This document shows positions 38,391-52,239 of a DNA stretch of 64,000 nt, in pieces. Location of the stretch: contig CM049306.1 in NCBI GenBank assembly GCA_026874595.1, positions 72,663,642 to 72,727,641 on the forward strand. Direction: 5' to 3'. Below the pieces are notes generated by a model, which did no database searches, was not told the origin of the DNA, and worked only from the letters and a program-made list of their open reading frames with translations. Numbering within the stretch: position 1 is the stretch's first letter; each line of letters starts with the position of its first letter. Source of the DNA: Sipunculus nudus (taxonomy: Eukaryota > Annelida > Sipuncula > Golfingiida > Sipunculidae). Both the position numbers and the translations under genes were made by a program.

Positions 38391-38947
38391 ACCCTAACAT
38401 TCTTATCCTTTAATTTCTCTCTAAAATGAGATACTTAAATATACAGCTAGTCTGCATAACATTCCCTGAACTCTTCAATAAATATTTCTGATAAATCTGC
38501 TTTAATCCTCCCGTATTTAACTCTATGTGGTTTTATTCAGTGTTAGCTAATGACATTTCCCCAAGAATGAATTGCTACCCTATATTATGTCTTATTTGTG
38601 TCCACCCCTAGGTTTTATCAATAATACTGCTGTGTGCCAATTTTATTTTTCCTTAATAATCCCAGCTAAATTTGATAAAAGTACTAAAAATATATGACAA
38701 CCTAACCACCAAAGCTATTAATTTATAAAAGATTTACTGTTACTTATAATAAACTGAAGAAGTCTCGGTTGATGGCCCATACAGTAAAGTCAAACCATTG
38801 GTGGCACGTGTCAGGGGCCACCCCGTGGTGGCCAGTGTCCACCATGGGTGCCCGAGCATCCGGCCACCATGCAGCTAGTGGCCCGCATATTTATCTTCTA
38901 CTTTTCCCAAATAAACGGCTTGGAAACTAATAAAACGGAGTTAATGG

Positions 38948-39530
38948 TAGTGGTGGGCCGATCATCGAGTTTTATCCAAAGTCAGTCCGTTTGCTGCCAC
39001 TTTCAAGCGCTCGTTATCAAAGGCAACTATCGATTACATCATAATCATGATAATGAGTCTATTTTCCCAAATAACTTCCGTATGTAACTGAGTATAACAC
39101 GGTTGGTGCGAGAACGGAGGACGTAATAAACCTCTGTGAACTGGCAGGGAGCTGCAGAATTAGCGGGGAGTTTTGTAACGAGATGTAAATAATACAATAT
39201 GGGCGGTATGGCGTTAAAATGCTCCATAAATTCTCCGAGTCTATGTAGCTAGTAGATGTCCTGGATTTTGGTTTAATTCTTGATTATTATAAAAAATTAA
39301 AATGAAACATTTAAAAGCATATTTTACTAATATTAGGAAAATATGAAAAAGGCAAAAACTCCTTTTCTTAAGGTGGAATTACTAAGACACGCGAGCTTGG
39401 TTATGAAATTAGAGTTTCACTTAAAACTGCATGTTTCTGTATATTTGCCCGAACCGATTATTAATCGATCATCGATCGGTTTGCTCAAACCGATGATCGA
39501 TTATGAAAAAGGAACCGACTCCCACCACTA
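38948..39530 (+). mobile_element. hAT-like non-autonomous element, copy 1
   Basis: Starts TAGTGGTGGG (38948) and ends CCCACCACTA (39530), perfect inverted termini. Flanks GTTAATGG and GTTAATAG match at 7 of 8 positions, as expected of an 8-bp hAT target-site duplication. Most of it aligns in inverted orientation to 61676-62636. It is 583 bp with no transposase. Confidence 0.75.
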
Positions 39531-40307
39531 GTTAATAGATAATAATTAATAATTCTATACCTATATACACGTTTTTCTCTTTTTCGTATGGATCCCACGC
39601 GATAATTATCTCGTTCCCCCACTATAGTATCGCGTTCCTACGCGCTCAAGTGACGAGACTATACTCGGGTCGTTGAAGCAGCCGTGACCGACTTGACGCA
39701 ACTAACGTAAACAAACAAACCCTCGTGCTTGAAGACATTGCGTCATATGTAGTCCATGGAATGAATATAATCGATAAACCATAAAATCATAAACATCTTT
39801 TTAAATGAATAGTTGTTTACAAATTGCTGCGGACGACTCTGGTGTGCTGAAAGAACAAGAACCAATCAGATTTCTGTATATTTGCCCGAACCGATTATTA
39901 ATCGATCATCGATCGGTTTGCTCAAACCGATGATCGATTATGAAAAAGGAACCGACTCCCACCACTAGTTAATAGATAATAATTAATAATTCTATACCTA
40001 TATACACGTTTTTCTCTTTTTCGTATGGATCCCACGCGATAATTATCTCGTTCCCCCACTATAGTATCGCGTTCCTACGCGCTCAAGTGACGAGACTATA
40101 CTCGGGTCGTTGAAGCAGCCGTGACCGACTTGACGCAACTAACGTAAACAAACAAACCCTCGTGCTTGAAGACATTGCGTCATATGTAGTCCATGGAATG
40201 AATATAATCGATAAACCATAAAATCATAAACATCTTTTTAAATGAATAGTTGTTTACAAATTGCTGCGGACGACTCTGGTGTGCTGAAAGAACAAGAACC
40301 AATCAGA
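39434..40307 (+). repeat. 437-bp tandem duplication
   Basis: Unit 1 is 39434-39870 and unit 2 is 39871-40307. They appear identical over the stretches compared by eye. Each unit contains the last ~97 bp of the hAT-like element plus about 340 bp of neighbouring single-copy sequence. Confidence 0.9.
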
Positions 40308-41128
40308 GAGCGCTGCACTCCGCTCGGTAAAACAAAAGTTTAAGAAAATAGTTCCAGTGGGGTTTCCCAGGGCAGACGATAAACAAATGAAAAAGTGCCG
40401 ATCTAATTACTAATACTTAACTAAACATATCAATGAAGATTAGTCATAATTTATATTTTGGATCCACTAAGACAATAGGCTGTGTAATCATGAATATTAT
40501 ATTAGCGCCCACGTAACAATGTCGCACTACTCTGGTGAGTTACCGTGTTTATAGGCCTACACGACGTGACATAATTAACATACTTCGGTTCAGTTCATAA
40601 AATTGGTTTCCACACATATAGTAAACCTTTATGAATTTAATGGAATGAAACCTCTTATTTTACCAGATTCTAAATTACTTTTTAAGTTAAGGTATTACTA
40701 TTAGTTAAATCAGTCCAGTACAACGTCAATATCACGTTCTCTTACAAAATAAAAGATTCCTTCACCCAGTTATATATGATGGCTCTAGGGTTTTAAAAAT
40801 ATCTAGCTTTATATTATTATTAAATATGGATCCCACAAACTTTACCACCACATTATTTGGGTGTCAACTAGCCCTTGGTTTGACGAATGGGTAATGGTGC
40901 TTCAATGGAACCATTGCATGTATACAGGGAGGACCACGTGCAGGGTGATTTCTGCTTTGGTGGAGGTTCGCGCTCCACTTAGTGCTATCTGGTTACTTGA
41001 TGTCGTCCCTGTCCCGGTGTACACTGAATACGTAGTACCTCCCCTCTCCTACTCTCCTAGGATACACTGATTGCATGTTGTACACGTGGGAATAAACGCT
41101 ACTGGATCACATAAACCTGGGGTATATA
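40308..41128. other. intergenic stretch
   Basis: No feature recognised. A 69-codon frame at 40861-41070 has no splice or family support. Confidence 0.5.
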
Positions 41129-41445
41129 ACGCTTATTGCCACCGCCAGGAGGGTATGCGTTCGACCCCTTTCTTGTGTGTGCGTGTGTGTGTGTGTGGGG
41201 GGGTGCTTGTGTGCTTGTTCATCACGAAACTCACGCAATCATGAATCTCATGATATTTTCAGGTCATTCCGGTAATTGGCCAATGAAGAATCGATTATAT
41301 TTTGGTGTGGATCCAGCTATAGATCCGGATTCAGGAATGTCATCAAAGAATATTCAAAATTGTACAATTACTTATGCTTGAATGAACCTGGGAATATGGG
41401 CCGAATAAGTAAACGCGAACACTCCCAATAGGAACCCCCCTCCCC
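41129..41445 (-). repeat. dispersed repeat family A, inverted full-length copy
   Basis: Reads on the minus strand in the same block order as 43778-44115, including the CA-rich stretch (here GT on the + strand) and the end hairpin with 'ccctcc'. The two copies face each other about 2.3 kb apart and flank the signal-peptide exon at 42196-42367. Confidence 0.7.
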
Positions 41446-41923
41446 CACACACACACACTTATGGCGGAAGCTTGCATTCCTTATAATGCAAACTTCTAGT
41501 TGAAAGATAAAATTCAATCTTAAGCACCCTTTATATATTATATCTACTGAAGGCTGATGAAGAAACTATATGGAGCAGTTCTACATGAGTCCTGCAGCAT
41601 AACCTCTCAAGATAACACTTGATACGAGCCCTGCACGCGGAGCTTGATGGGAAGAATATATACCCATGCAGTGTGTGCATGGACGTCTCGCGCGTGCCAG
41701 GAAAAGACATGTGGTAGCGGCTTTTGCCGGCTCCGGGCAATCCTACAATATACGGTGAGATCGGAGGAAAAGATTTGTTAGTAGGAGTTCATGTTTCTTA
41801 CTTATTTTTTCTTGAGGTGTTGGTGGGTGGTCTTCTTATAAGGTTTTATGATTGAGCTTTATTAAACAGAGCGGAACTCACAAAATGTGATATTGTTAGG
41901 TACAGACACGCGGACTCATTAAT

Positions 41924-41945
41924 CGTATGTATGTATGTATGTATG

Positions 41946-42001
<56 letters not shown>
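41924..42001 (+). repeat. (TATG)n/(TA)n compound microsatellite
   Basis: About six TATG units followed by about 25 TA units, 195 bp upstream of the first exon of the laminin-G gene. Confidence 0.95.
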
Positions 42002-42004
<3 letters not shown>

Positions 42005-42195
42005 GTTACAGACAGCTTCAGTTCAAGCACTGGCTGAGCATCTGAGGTGCTTAAAGTGAGACATAAATTTAGTACATGCTGAACACCAGAGAACTTGCCA
42101 TACACTAAATGTGGGGCATTCATGAGACCTAAGCAATTTGCTTCACCGGGATAAATTTATCTGGAAATTAATAATTGGTATGCACAACACCGATT

Positions 42196-42367
42196 ATGGT
42201 AACAATGTTATCGTTACTTGGACATTCTTCTGGACGGGTCCAGTTGTACCGGACATACTGCTTACTCGGCATCTCATTGGCTGTTTTTCCTGTACCTTGG
42301 GCTGTGCAGATCGATGGAATGGACTTGATGGATCTACCTGGCTTAGCTGGAGAGGACGGGGATAGCG
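42196..42367 (+). CDS. signal-peptide exon of the laminin-G gene
   Basis: An in-frame TAA at 42172 lies just upstream; ATGs are at 42196 and 42205. The product has a short basic n-region (GRVQLYRTY), a hydrophobic core (CLLGISLAVFPVPWA) and a likely cleavage after AVQ, followed by acidic GEDGDS. Donor AGCG|GTAAGT is strong and phase 1, which joins to a Cys-Asp codon start at 51021. The intron would be about 8.6 kb, so linkage to the downstream exons rests on phase and on both exons being acidic. Confidence 0.55.
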
Positions 42368-45300
42368 GTAAGTCTCATTCAAACACGCCACTGGCATTTC
42401 ATGCACTAATACAAGCAGAGAGATAATTTTCCAATTTACTTGCAGACCTATTGTCTGAATAGCTGTATATAAAACTGTAGGCTCCATAGATTGAAGTTAG
42501 ACCCCCCCCCCCCCCTCCATAAAAAATAAATAAAAATGAAATAAATAGAAAATGTTTAAAAGTTAATGGATTCCCATATCGGGTATACACAGATTTCATC
42601 CATTTTTTATTTATTTTTTATGGGGGGGGGGGTCTAATTTCAATCTATGGAGCTTACTTGAGGTTTTACTATTATATTTTCATTTAAATAACCTTAAAAA
42701 AGGAATTAAATTTTTCTGAAGAATTTTTATTATTTTTTTTAACCAAAATGTAGTAAAATCTCCAGAGCCTGCAGTATGTTGATATCCCTCTTGTAAATGC
42801 ACTATTGAGCAAGATCATAATAATTCATCATTTCATTCCCAGCTCTGCCCTAACTTTTAAATGTTTTATATATAACATCATTTTTGCAAGACTGTATGGG
42901 TGCATATAATATACAAGTATGATCAATGTTATAATAGGTATAAAGTTAAAGGATACAGTGGAATGTCAGCCAACATAGCGGTAAAATTTTCTTCGTCTGT
43001 ACCTTGAATAATGCACTTACTAATTCTGAATACACACACACACACATATATAATTATATGTTGAAGCCCGCATAATGTCACATCCCGGTTATCATCATAA
43101 TTAATGCATGCACAACCGACATGACAATGAGCGGGCTTGACTTATATAAATCTGCAGTTCCAAGAAACTGGCCATAAGTTGAGAATTCAAATTGATAACT
43201 GAATTTAATTTATCATTGATGAGTGAGTTATCATCATGTGTACAAAAATCATTTCATCGGACTTTCCTTGAAGACAGTTATCATCATATGCTATTTGTTC
43301 TCGGATGATATACAGCTGTTTCGCACCCCAGACCCTGCCTGTGACGGCCATATCCGTATGCGTGTGAACTATAAAGTTACAGTGAAATACAATTATAGCA
43401 TTATCTCCAGCTCGTCATCACAGCCAGTGTCAGACTAAACATGATAAGTCCAATATACAGCTGAATGACGTACTGTTTATGTCTCTTTATCAATTCGTAT
43501 AACTATGTGTCTTCAGTGTAATATCTAGGCAGCTTACAAGTTTTAGATAGTACTTGGCCTGTGTGTAAATGGAGATAAAGGAAATAAATCTCAGGATAAT
43601 TGATACCTTGTGACCAAAGAATCTGGATCTGGTGATCAGCGACTTTGATGAGTGCACGCACGACCTGAAAATGTTATAATTTTTCAAGGAATGGACACGA
43701 AACAGGAACTAAATCCTATTCCCTTCAGCTTTGTCCTGACTGAATGGTGTGAGTGTGATTTATTTTAAACTAGAAGCCTGTATTCTAAGGCATGTAAACC
43801 TCCGATATGTAGGAGGTTCCTATTGTGTGATGCTCCCACAACCGTGTTTGTATTCACTTATTCGGCCCATATTCCCAGGAACATTCGTGCATAAGTAACT
43901 ATACATTTGTGGATATTCCTTGATGACGTTCCTGAAACCGGATAATATTCCGGATCTACACCAAATCTAATAATTTCTTTGTTGGCCCACTCCCTAAATA
44001 CCCTGATAATATCATAAGATTCCATTCATGATTGCATGAGATATGTTGTGAACACACACACAGACACAACACACACACACGAATGGGGATGAAGGCATAC
44101 CCTCCTTCGGGAGGCAAGAATCACGCTCCTTATGAGTAAATTGTCAGAAGACCTTGCTCTCATATCAGTATGAACCTGCAATCATAAAATGTGTTGAGAT
44201 TTGAGGAAATATGTTTCTGTATGTAACAGAGAGACAGAGAGCGTGTGTGTGGTTTATGAAATCGTACATGAAATCACATTTACCTCACTGATTACAATAA
44301 CAAATATTGTCTCTGGCTGGCACAAAATATCTTTGGTGCAAAAGTAACTCACACTTAGCAACTTAATGCACTCTTTAGTAGCCATTAAATCGAAGCAAGG
44401 AAAGTGATAAAGCGAGGCGAAAATCTCATTCATCCCTGGCATTTCACCTATATGTTGTGTCTAACATCCATAACACTACATCTCCATAATTGTCCCAGGT
44501 ATACGGCGCCAACGTGTTTTTAGTAAATGAGCATTTTATACATACTTACACCCTAGATGTGTCCTTATGAGTAACTAGCAACATTATAAAGTTGGCCATA
44601 TTGCTCCTTATAACCACAAGAACGTCATATAACGTGAGGGAGTTAACTACCGTCTCTAACAGCCCCTCCTACAGGTGTCTCAGATACTAAAGACTAGGAA
44701 AAATCGTCAAGGCAACTGTCTCATTGATTTTATCACCCACTTAATGCAGAAAATCCTGGGTATGTTCATTATATGCTTCAGCATAATTATTTGACAAGTT
44801 GGGATAATTTCAATATATATTAATGTTAGGCACAGGTATATTGTGCGAACAATCTAAACTGAAAAAAATGAAAAATCTCAACATGATATTGAGAACCTGG
44901 TAAAAGCATATATGCACTTGAGATGCCAGTGTCTAACATTTTGATATCATTTATGCTATTTTCAAGCTAGGTGGTTTATTTTACCGCGTTCCCCGACGCG
45001 TTTAGTAGGCGATGACATATACTACCAGAGGCGATAGATCGTGCACGATGTGACACGGTGTGAGACAGGTGCCAGTCTAGTGCAACCGCTCGCGATTTAT
45101 TGCGGCTCGACGAATATTACTTGACTTTTGAGAGAGGTACAAATATGACAACTCACAGACGTCCTGTTTTTGACGCAGGTGCGCACGATAGAACAGTAGC
45201 TGTCATCCATTAGAGATGTAATGTCCCGTTTTCTACTTGGATGAGCAGACAGACCACATTGCGCAGAATCGGACTCACAAGAGTAGGACTCTGCTGGTTA

Positions 45301-48300
45301 AGGTTTGTGGGCGTCACAATCTGACCTCACAATCCACCACGGCTTCTAAATATTTATCTGGCGTAGGTCTAAATGAAGGGGGTAATGTGGTCCGTTCAAG
45401 TACGTTGATAAGAATTGGCTCAAGGCACATTACATAACTAGAACTGTCGGAACAACACGAATGCCCCCGCCCGGAGCAAATTAGAAATATTTGTCAAAGT
45501 TTGTAAAATTTTCCATGTTCAGGAGCTGTCATACGGTCAAAAGAAGGTGAACCAGGACAAAATGCGAACTCGATCTGTAAGTCGTTATATGCACCCACAG
45601 GCCAATATCCGCAAGCATTGCGAAAAAAAAGTCCGTATATGTGCATTTATCATTAAAATTTAAATTTTTATGAAATTTCTATGTTCAGGAGCTTTCATAC
45701 GGTCAAAAGTAAGTGAACCGCGACGAAACGCAAACTCGATCTGTAACTGGTCATGATCTGGCGAGGTACATTTAATCAGGTCAATATCTGCAAGCACTGC
45801 GAAAACAAATCCGTGCATGTAAATTTATCATGAAAATTTCTATTTGCCTGAAATTTTCTGTTCTGTGGGCGTCATACGGGACAAATTGCAAACTCGATCT
45901 GTAACTGGTCGTTATCAAGCCACACAGCAAAAATCAGGCTAATATCTGCAAGCATTGCGAGAAAAATTCTGTACATGTGCAATTATCATAAAAATTTCTA
46001 ATTTTTCATGAAATTCTCTATGTTCAGGAGCCGTCAAACGTTCAAAAGTAGGTCATCAGGGACGAAACGTAAACTCGATCTGTAACTAGTCATAATTTCT
46101 CCACACACAAAAAAAATCAGGCAATTTAATATCTGCAGGCATTACGAAAAAAAAAGTCCGTACATGTGCATTTATCATGAAAATTTCAATTTTTCATGAA
46201 ATTTTCTATGTTCAGGAGCCGTCATACAGTGAAAAAAAGTTAACCAGGACAAAACGCGAACTCTATCTGTAAGTGGTCATTACGGGACAAATCGCAAACT
46301 CGATCTGTCACTGGTCTTGATCAAGCCACACGCCGAAAATCAAGCTAATATCTGCAGACAATTCTGTACATGTGCATTTGTCTGGGAAATTCATATTTTT
46401 TTCATGAGATTTTCTATGTTCAGGAGCCGTCATACGGTCAAAAGTAGGTCAACTGGGACAAAACGCAAAGTCGATCTGTAACTGGTCATAATCTGCCCAC
46501 ACATCAATGATCAGGCTCATATCTGCAGGCATTGCGAAAAAAGTATGTACATGTGCATTTATCATGAAAATTTCAATTATTCATGAAATTTAGATGTTCA
46601 GGAGCCGTCATACGGTCAAAAGTAGGTCAAGCGGGACAAAACGCGAACTTGATCTGTAAGTGGTCATAATGCACCCACACACAAAAAATAAGGCCAATGT
46701 CTGCAAGCATTGCGAAAAAAAGGCCGTATATGTGCATTTGTCATGAAAATTTATATTTTTCATGAAATTTTCTATGTTCAGGAGCCGTCATACGGTCAAA
46801 ATTAGGTCAACTGGGACGAAACTCAAACTTGATCTGTAACTGGTAATTATCTGCCCTCACACAAAAAAATCAGGCCAATATCTGCAGGCGTTCCGAAAAA
46901 AAGTCCGTACAACTGTTTGATTTCGGAATGACGAAAGGACGGAATGACAGACATGGGTAAATCTATATGCCCCGGCCACTTTGAGGCGGGGGCATAAAAT
47001 GGGTGTTTTATGGCAAGGATTTCACGGGATAAAAAATTTTGTAAGCATGCGCATGTGAAATGTAAACAGAAGGTGTTTCCTTCATATTTAACAAATGTTG
47101 ATTTTAAAGTTTGACAGTTAAGACAAGCAGTTCCGGCTGTCCCACATTGTCAAACAGGAATACGTTTGTTTGAGTAGAAACCACCCTTGGTGGCAGGATG
47201 CTCACTAATTGTCAAAATGGCTTGTTTGGTTTGGCGCTATACATGCTTCTAAACTTTGACATCTTAAATAAATTATTCAGGACTTCTTTACATATATTCG
47301 AGAAATTTAAGGCATAGCATTTAAAAGAAAATTTAACGAAATATTGCCCGTTTTGCGTGGAGCGTTTTGTATTTTATTAAGCACTGAGTCCTTGGTATCA
47401 ATTTAGTAAGTTAACAGTGCTTTTGTTTAGATCCCTTGAAATAACTTTTATTATAAATTGTCGAAAAAAAAATGGACTAAATTATGTATTGTTCATATTT
47501 TCCAGAAATGATGCATATTTTTGTATCCCTCTAGCATTTTAGCAAATTTAGCAAAACATCGAACTCTTTCTTGACGGTCCCCATTTGCAATACACAGGAA
47601 CCTGTCTAAAAGACCACCTTTCTAATTCACATTTGCTATAACTGACCACCTGTGAATTAAGACCGCTTTTGGCCAGTCCCGTGTGTGATCTCATCATTTT
47701 TACAACCTATAATTCTGCGATATGTCGTATCTATTTGATAGGAGAGACGTGCAAACAACATACATAAAACATTATTTAATCCTGAAATCAATCCTTCCTC
47801 GCAACTATGAAACACACCAATAAAACAACAGAGAGACAGACAGAAACACAGACAGGTAAACATGTGAAAACATGACTTCCTTTATACTCAGTCGGGGAGG
47901 TATTATTCATTCCAAAGAACACCAACACTGTGACTCTTGCTTGGGGGCGGCGTTAACGACTGCCCACTTTACATAATGAAGCTTCCTGATGATGGCCGTA
48001 AGTGTATACGATGACAGTGTATGACAAGCACGATATCCTGTCCCCGTTAAAGCTTACCCTGCCAGGCACTCAGTGTAACCACATTCGCGTACTCAAAGTT
48101 CGAAACCTCCTACAAATGAGTTCCACCTAAAAATGTATGTCACGATATATTTTGCTAGATTGAATAGATAATCGATGTTGAATTTCGTAGCTGAATGACA
48201 CATTTCCCCCATTCTCGCTTTTAATTTATGATGTGGCAACTGTTTCTCCGTTTTATATAAATATTTAAAATGTTACAATATTATTGAAATTCTATGATGA

Positions 48301-51300
48301 TTCTTTTTGGATTCTATAATTTTCTTGAATTTCAATCTCGGCCGTCTCACATATATATATATATGTGCATACACATTGGTGGACCATTTGCCAGTATAGG
48401 TATGCCTGCAGCCAAACCATCCCTCCCCCCCCCCCCCCCCCGGGTCAATCCTGGCTTCGCACTTGCTGACCGAGGATGGTGGTCAGCCGACACTCGGCCA
48501 TCCCATTAGTTAAAGAATTAACTAAAATGTGCAGCAATATCTTGTAAGGCCAGCAAATACCTTAGATATCGACACAGACTCTCGCGCACAGTTTTTTCTT
48601 ATATTTTTTGCAACGAATTCCGTGAGATACAGAGTACAGACAAAGAATAAATTGAATAATCTAAGTCCTGTCACATTTGCCTTATATATACGCATATAAT
48701 TGCAATCCATTGAAATATAAAAATGTGTCATCCGTTTCCTCGTCATTTTAGTTCCAAGCTATTAAATCTTATAAAAAAAAAATGCTAATTTTATAGATTC
48801 ATTATTTTAACGCAAAAGGTTTTTACGTCTTGTTGGCTTCTGAAGCTAAATACAATTCCCTATATTTTTTAACCGAAATTGCCTCATTAAGTATGAAATA
48901 AAAATTAATTTTTTACCACACCAAACGACAGCTCGGGAGTCGGGCTTCCCTAAGAAAATGCCCCCTCCCCCCCTGTGAATTTGGTTCTGGATGCACCAGA
49001 GATAACATTATTATCATTACTCTTTAAGGGTAAAATGGGCCTGTGTGTGTGTGTGTGTGTGTGTCGGAGCACGGGATTCCAAGTCCCCGTCCACTCCACA
49101 CTGAGAAAGGAATTTGGACTCTTGTTTATGAAGAAAGCATTTATTTTGTATCGAATATACTGTCAGAGCCTTCGATAATATTGACGATTATTAGCAGAGT
49201 CATCAATACCCTATGACTCTAATTGGAACCATCGATTTACGGATTGTTTTATTTTTCATCGGCCAATACATCAACTTCCCGTAGCATAAACGTGATAAAA
49301 CTACGCCCGTACATGGTTTCCCTGCTGTAGCCGTTCTCTGAACCAGTTGCCTCTCAGCATCAGTATAAACTGCAGTCGTCTTAATCTACACAGGTTGAAA
49401 GCCAGCGGTAACAAAGATAAAGTAAGATGCAAAGAAACCAGACAGCTTGTCAGAGGTACAGGCAAACGACGCCGTAAATAACCTCTAATTGCTCGGCATG
49501 TTTACTGGCACCCATGGTTACTACCCAAGTATGCAGAGGGCATAATTTAGCAGTGCAGACAAATATGCCACGTGCTACCATGGTATATTAAACGGTTAGG
49601 TTAAAAAAAGTAACCAATTAAATTAAGAGTCAGAATTCTCACCCCTTAGTGTAATATACCGTTGAGGAAAGTGATGCAGACATCATTTTGCACATTTGGC
49701 ACAAGTTACGCCTGAGTGGATTTTAAATGATAAAAACTACAGAAACGTTCCGTACACAAACTCGAAAAGACAACATTAATTGCAATAGTTTATCAAAGAG
49801 ACACATGCGTTCATTGGCACATTCCTAAGGAAAAGGTTAATAAATAGAAAACAAATATCTCGATGTTTTAACTTAGAATTTAGTATTCAGATCCAAATTG
49901 CTACCTCAGAGTAATTATAAAAAATTCAAATAAAATCATGTTATACTTTTCAACAGTAGATTCATTAATGACTGATTTTAGTCGCTATATATAAGGACTG
50001 AGATTGTCATTACAAAATACACACATATCGAGATATCAGGCGACAAAAGAATCCAAGTGTAAATGCAGTTGTTTAACAAGTGCAGTTGCTTTTGTACTTT
50101 GATCATTTGCATTGGATAAATTGTAATCGCATTTGCATTTCAGTTATTTATAAGAAACAATTAACTTTGTATTTAAATGCACTGACTCACATTTGAACAC
50201 AAACCTAATAAGATAGAAACTTGATACAAGTATATTATTTTAGGGTTGAATTATCTTGATGATAACGTGGAACTTGTGAGACCGTGTTGTTTCAATAGGA
50301 AATTTTAGAATATTCCTTTACGTGTGGCATTAAAGTTAATCAGAATTGAACTAGAATTGTGATGTTCAACTTTTAAATCAGGAAAAGGAAGAAAAAAAAA
50401 TATTTTAAAGCTTTCAATTTAGAGCCTTCATTTTAAACATGCAGTTTCAGAGAACGTCGTAACTTATTTCGTTCAATGGTTAGTGGTAGCAAATTAGCAA
50501 TATGAGGGAAAGTATACATGTGTTTCTAATATTACCTGAACTGAACGTGTTGTCCTTTCCCATCATAAAGATTATCCAGGTTAACAGAGCTGCCATGGAG
50601 AGACTGTTGTACTAAACAATAAAAAGCGTATATTTGGAAGCTTTACTTGTCTCTTGTACTGACTATATGGTTATCTTGTCGAATAATATATTGCAGCTCC
50701 TGATAAAAATTCTAAGCTGGCATCACCTTTAAGTAAACTGGTCATTTCTTCCCAGAGACGAAGCTGTCAAAAGGGTTTCGTTCTGTAATATTTATGTATA
50801 GGTAATCTTCATTTTCACAGGTTAATAAAATTCAATTCTATGGATGGTTGATATACAAAGTATCCCTTAGACAGTATTCGTAATGTGCTAATGTGTCCAA
50901 TTCTTGAAATAATATTGAACATCTTGAGCAACGAGCGTTCTGATATTACCCATGCAGTTGTTTTTACTCTATAAAATTTAATCAAGTTTTAAGTTTAAGG
51001 GAATTGTAATGTTTTGACAGACTGTTTTGATATCATTATGGATCGATGGCCTGGGCTCCTGGCAACCGAGGAAGAGGACGAGGAAACTATAGATCCACGT
51101 TTTTTCCAACTAGATCGAGGCTCAGTTATAGCAAGAAAGGTCAGTGTGTATACCTATAATTTTGGTCTAGCCAGTCAGGTTTTAAATTGTTACTCATTCC
51201 TTAGAGAAGTTCTTAATTTGATTAATTGGGGATTTTAATCAAATATGGAACGAGAGTTATACGGTCTAAGGAACAGTTTATCTAGATTTCTTTCTTTTCT

Positions 51301-52190
51301 CGTATTATGTCTGCCATTGTTAAAACCTTAATAAGATACCTATAATTTTTTCCTGAATTATACCGTCATCAAATCTGTCAGTCTATAGGCATCTTATTCT
51401 GAAAACAACGATGTGGCGGGTCCAGAGGGTAGCAGGCTAGCCATGACAACATGATACTCAGGCCTTCTAACATAACTGATAGGGACTTGTGAGTCATGAT
51501 GCAAGTCATAATAGAACACCCATTCTAAGGGTGGATCCAAATATTTGCTGTGTCGTAGTATTTGACAGCAGAGACTTAAATGGTCATATTATATTTTCTT
51601 AATAATGAAGAAAAAATATTGTTACACATAATTAATTACATCAGTTACCTCCTTTCTTGCTTTGGCACCGATTCACACAAAGCTGTTAAGCCATCATGAC
51701 GGACGCAGAGACAAACTTTCAGAGTAAAACCAGCCTTGGTATTAATAACTGCTGCATGAATGTACACGTAAGTCAACCGGGAATCTAAAATTTTTATTAT
51801 TTTTCCAAACAGAATAACCTCACGTTATGTGTTAATTCGGGGAAAATGACAGTTCGACAAGCAGATGAAAATGAAAGATTAAGTACTGTCAAAAATGGCG
51901 CTTGGGGATCAGAGGATTTTTTTAAGGTTTCTGATAAGTCTTTCTGGTTGGACCCTTCCCTTTCCAGAATCCTGGATCCGCATCTGAATTTTGTTTACAT
52001 CTCATGACTAATAATAAAAAACACGAAGAAAATTTAATTTCATTTTTTATTATTATGTTTTACTTCTGTGTTACGTTTTACTTCAGAAGCGCTCATCACC
52101 GCATGCTGGGATGTTAGACGTTTACATAGACCAGCTGTTGGACATCTACAAAACTATCCACAGGAAGAGAGTGAGAGTAAGAGTCCATGA

Positions 52191-52239
<49 letters not shown>

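Larger units (their letters stand above)
42368..51020 (+). other. 8.6-kb intron 1 of the laminin-G gene
   Basis: Contains C/G-run mirror segments at 42501-42520 and 42620-42640 (each flanked by 'tccat' and 'atgga' words, an inverted pair), family A copy at 43778-44115, the tandem-core element at 45461-46995, a family C fragment at 47598-47690 and a C run at 48423-48441. 49180-50950 is plain AT-rich sequence with nothing recognised. A possible alternative last exon at 43276-43438 is discussed separately. Confidence 0.45.

Noticed and set aside
40861-41070. 69-codon + strand frame
   Set aside because: No acceptor/donor or family resemblance; not reported as a gene.
43276-43438. Possible last exon (reads LFRTPDPACDGHIRMRVNY, ends TAA) after the 42196 signal-peptide exon
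   Set aside because: The phase fits only with a weak acceptor at 43274-43275, and the junction would place a very hydrophobic stretch after the acidic segment. The 51021 exon is a better continuation. Kept only as a possible alternative end.
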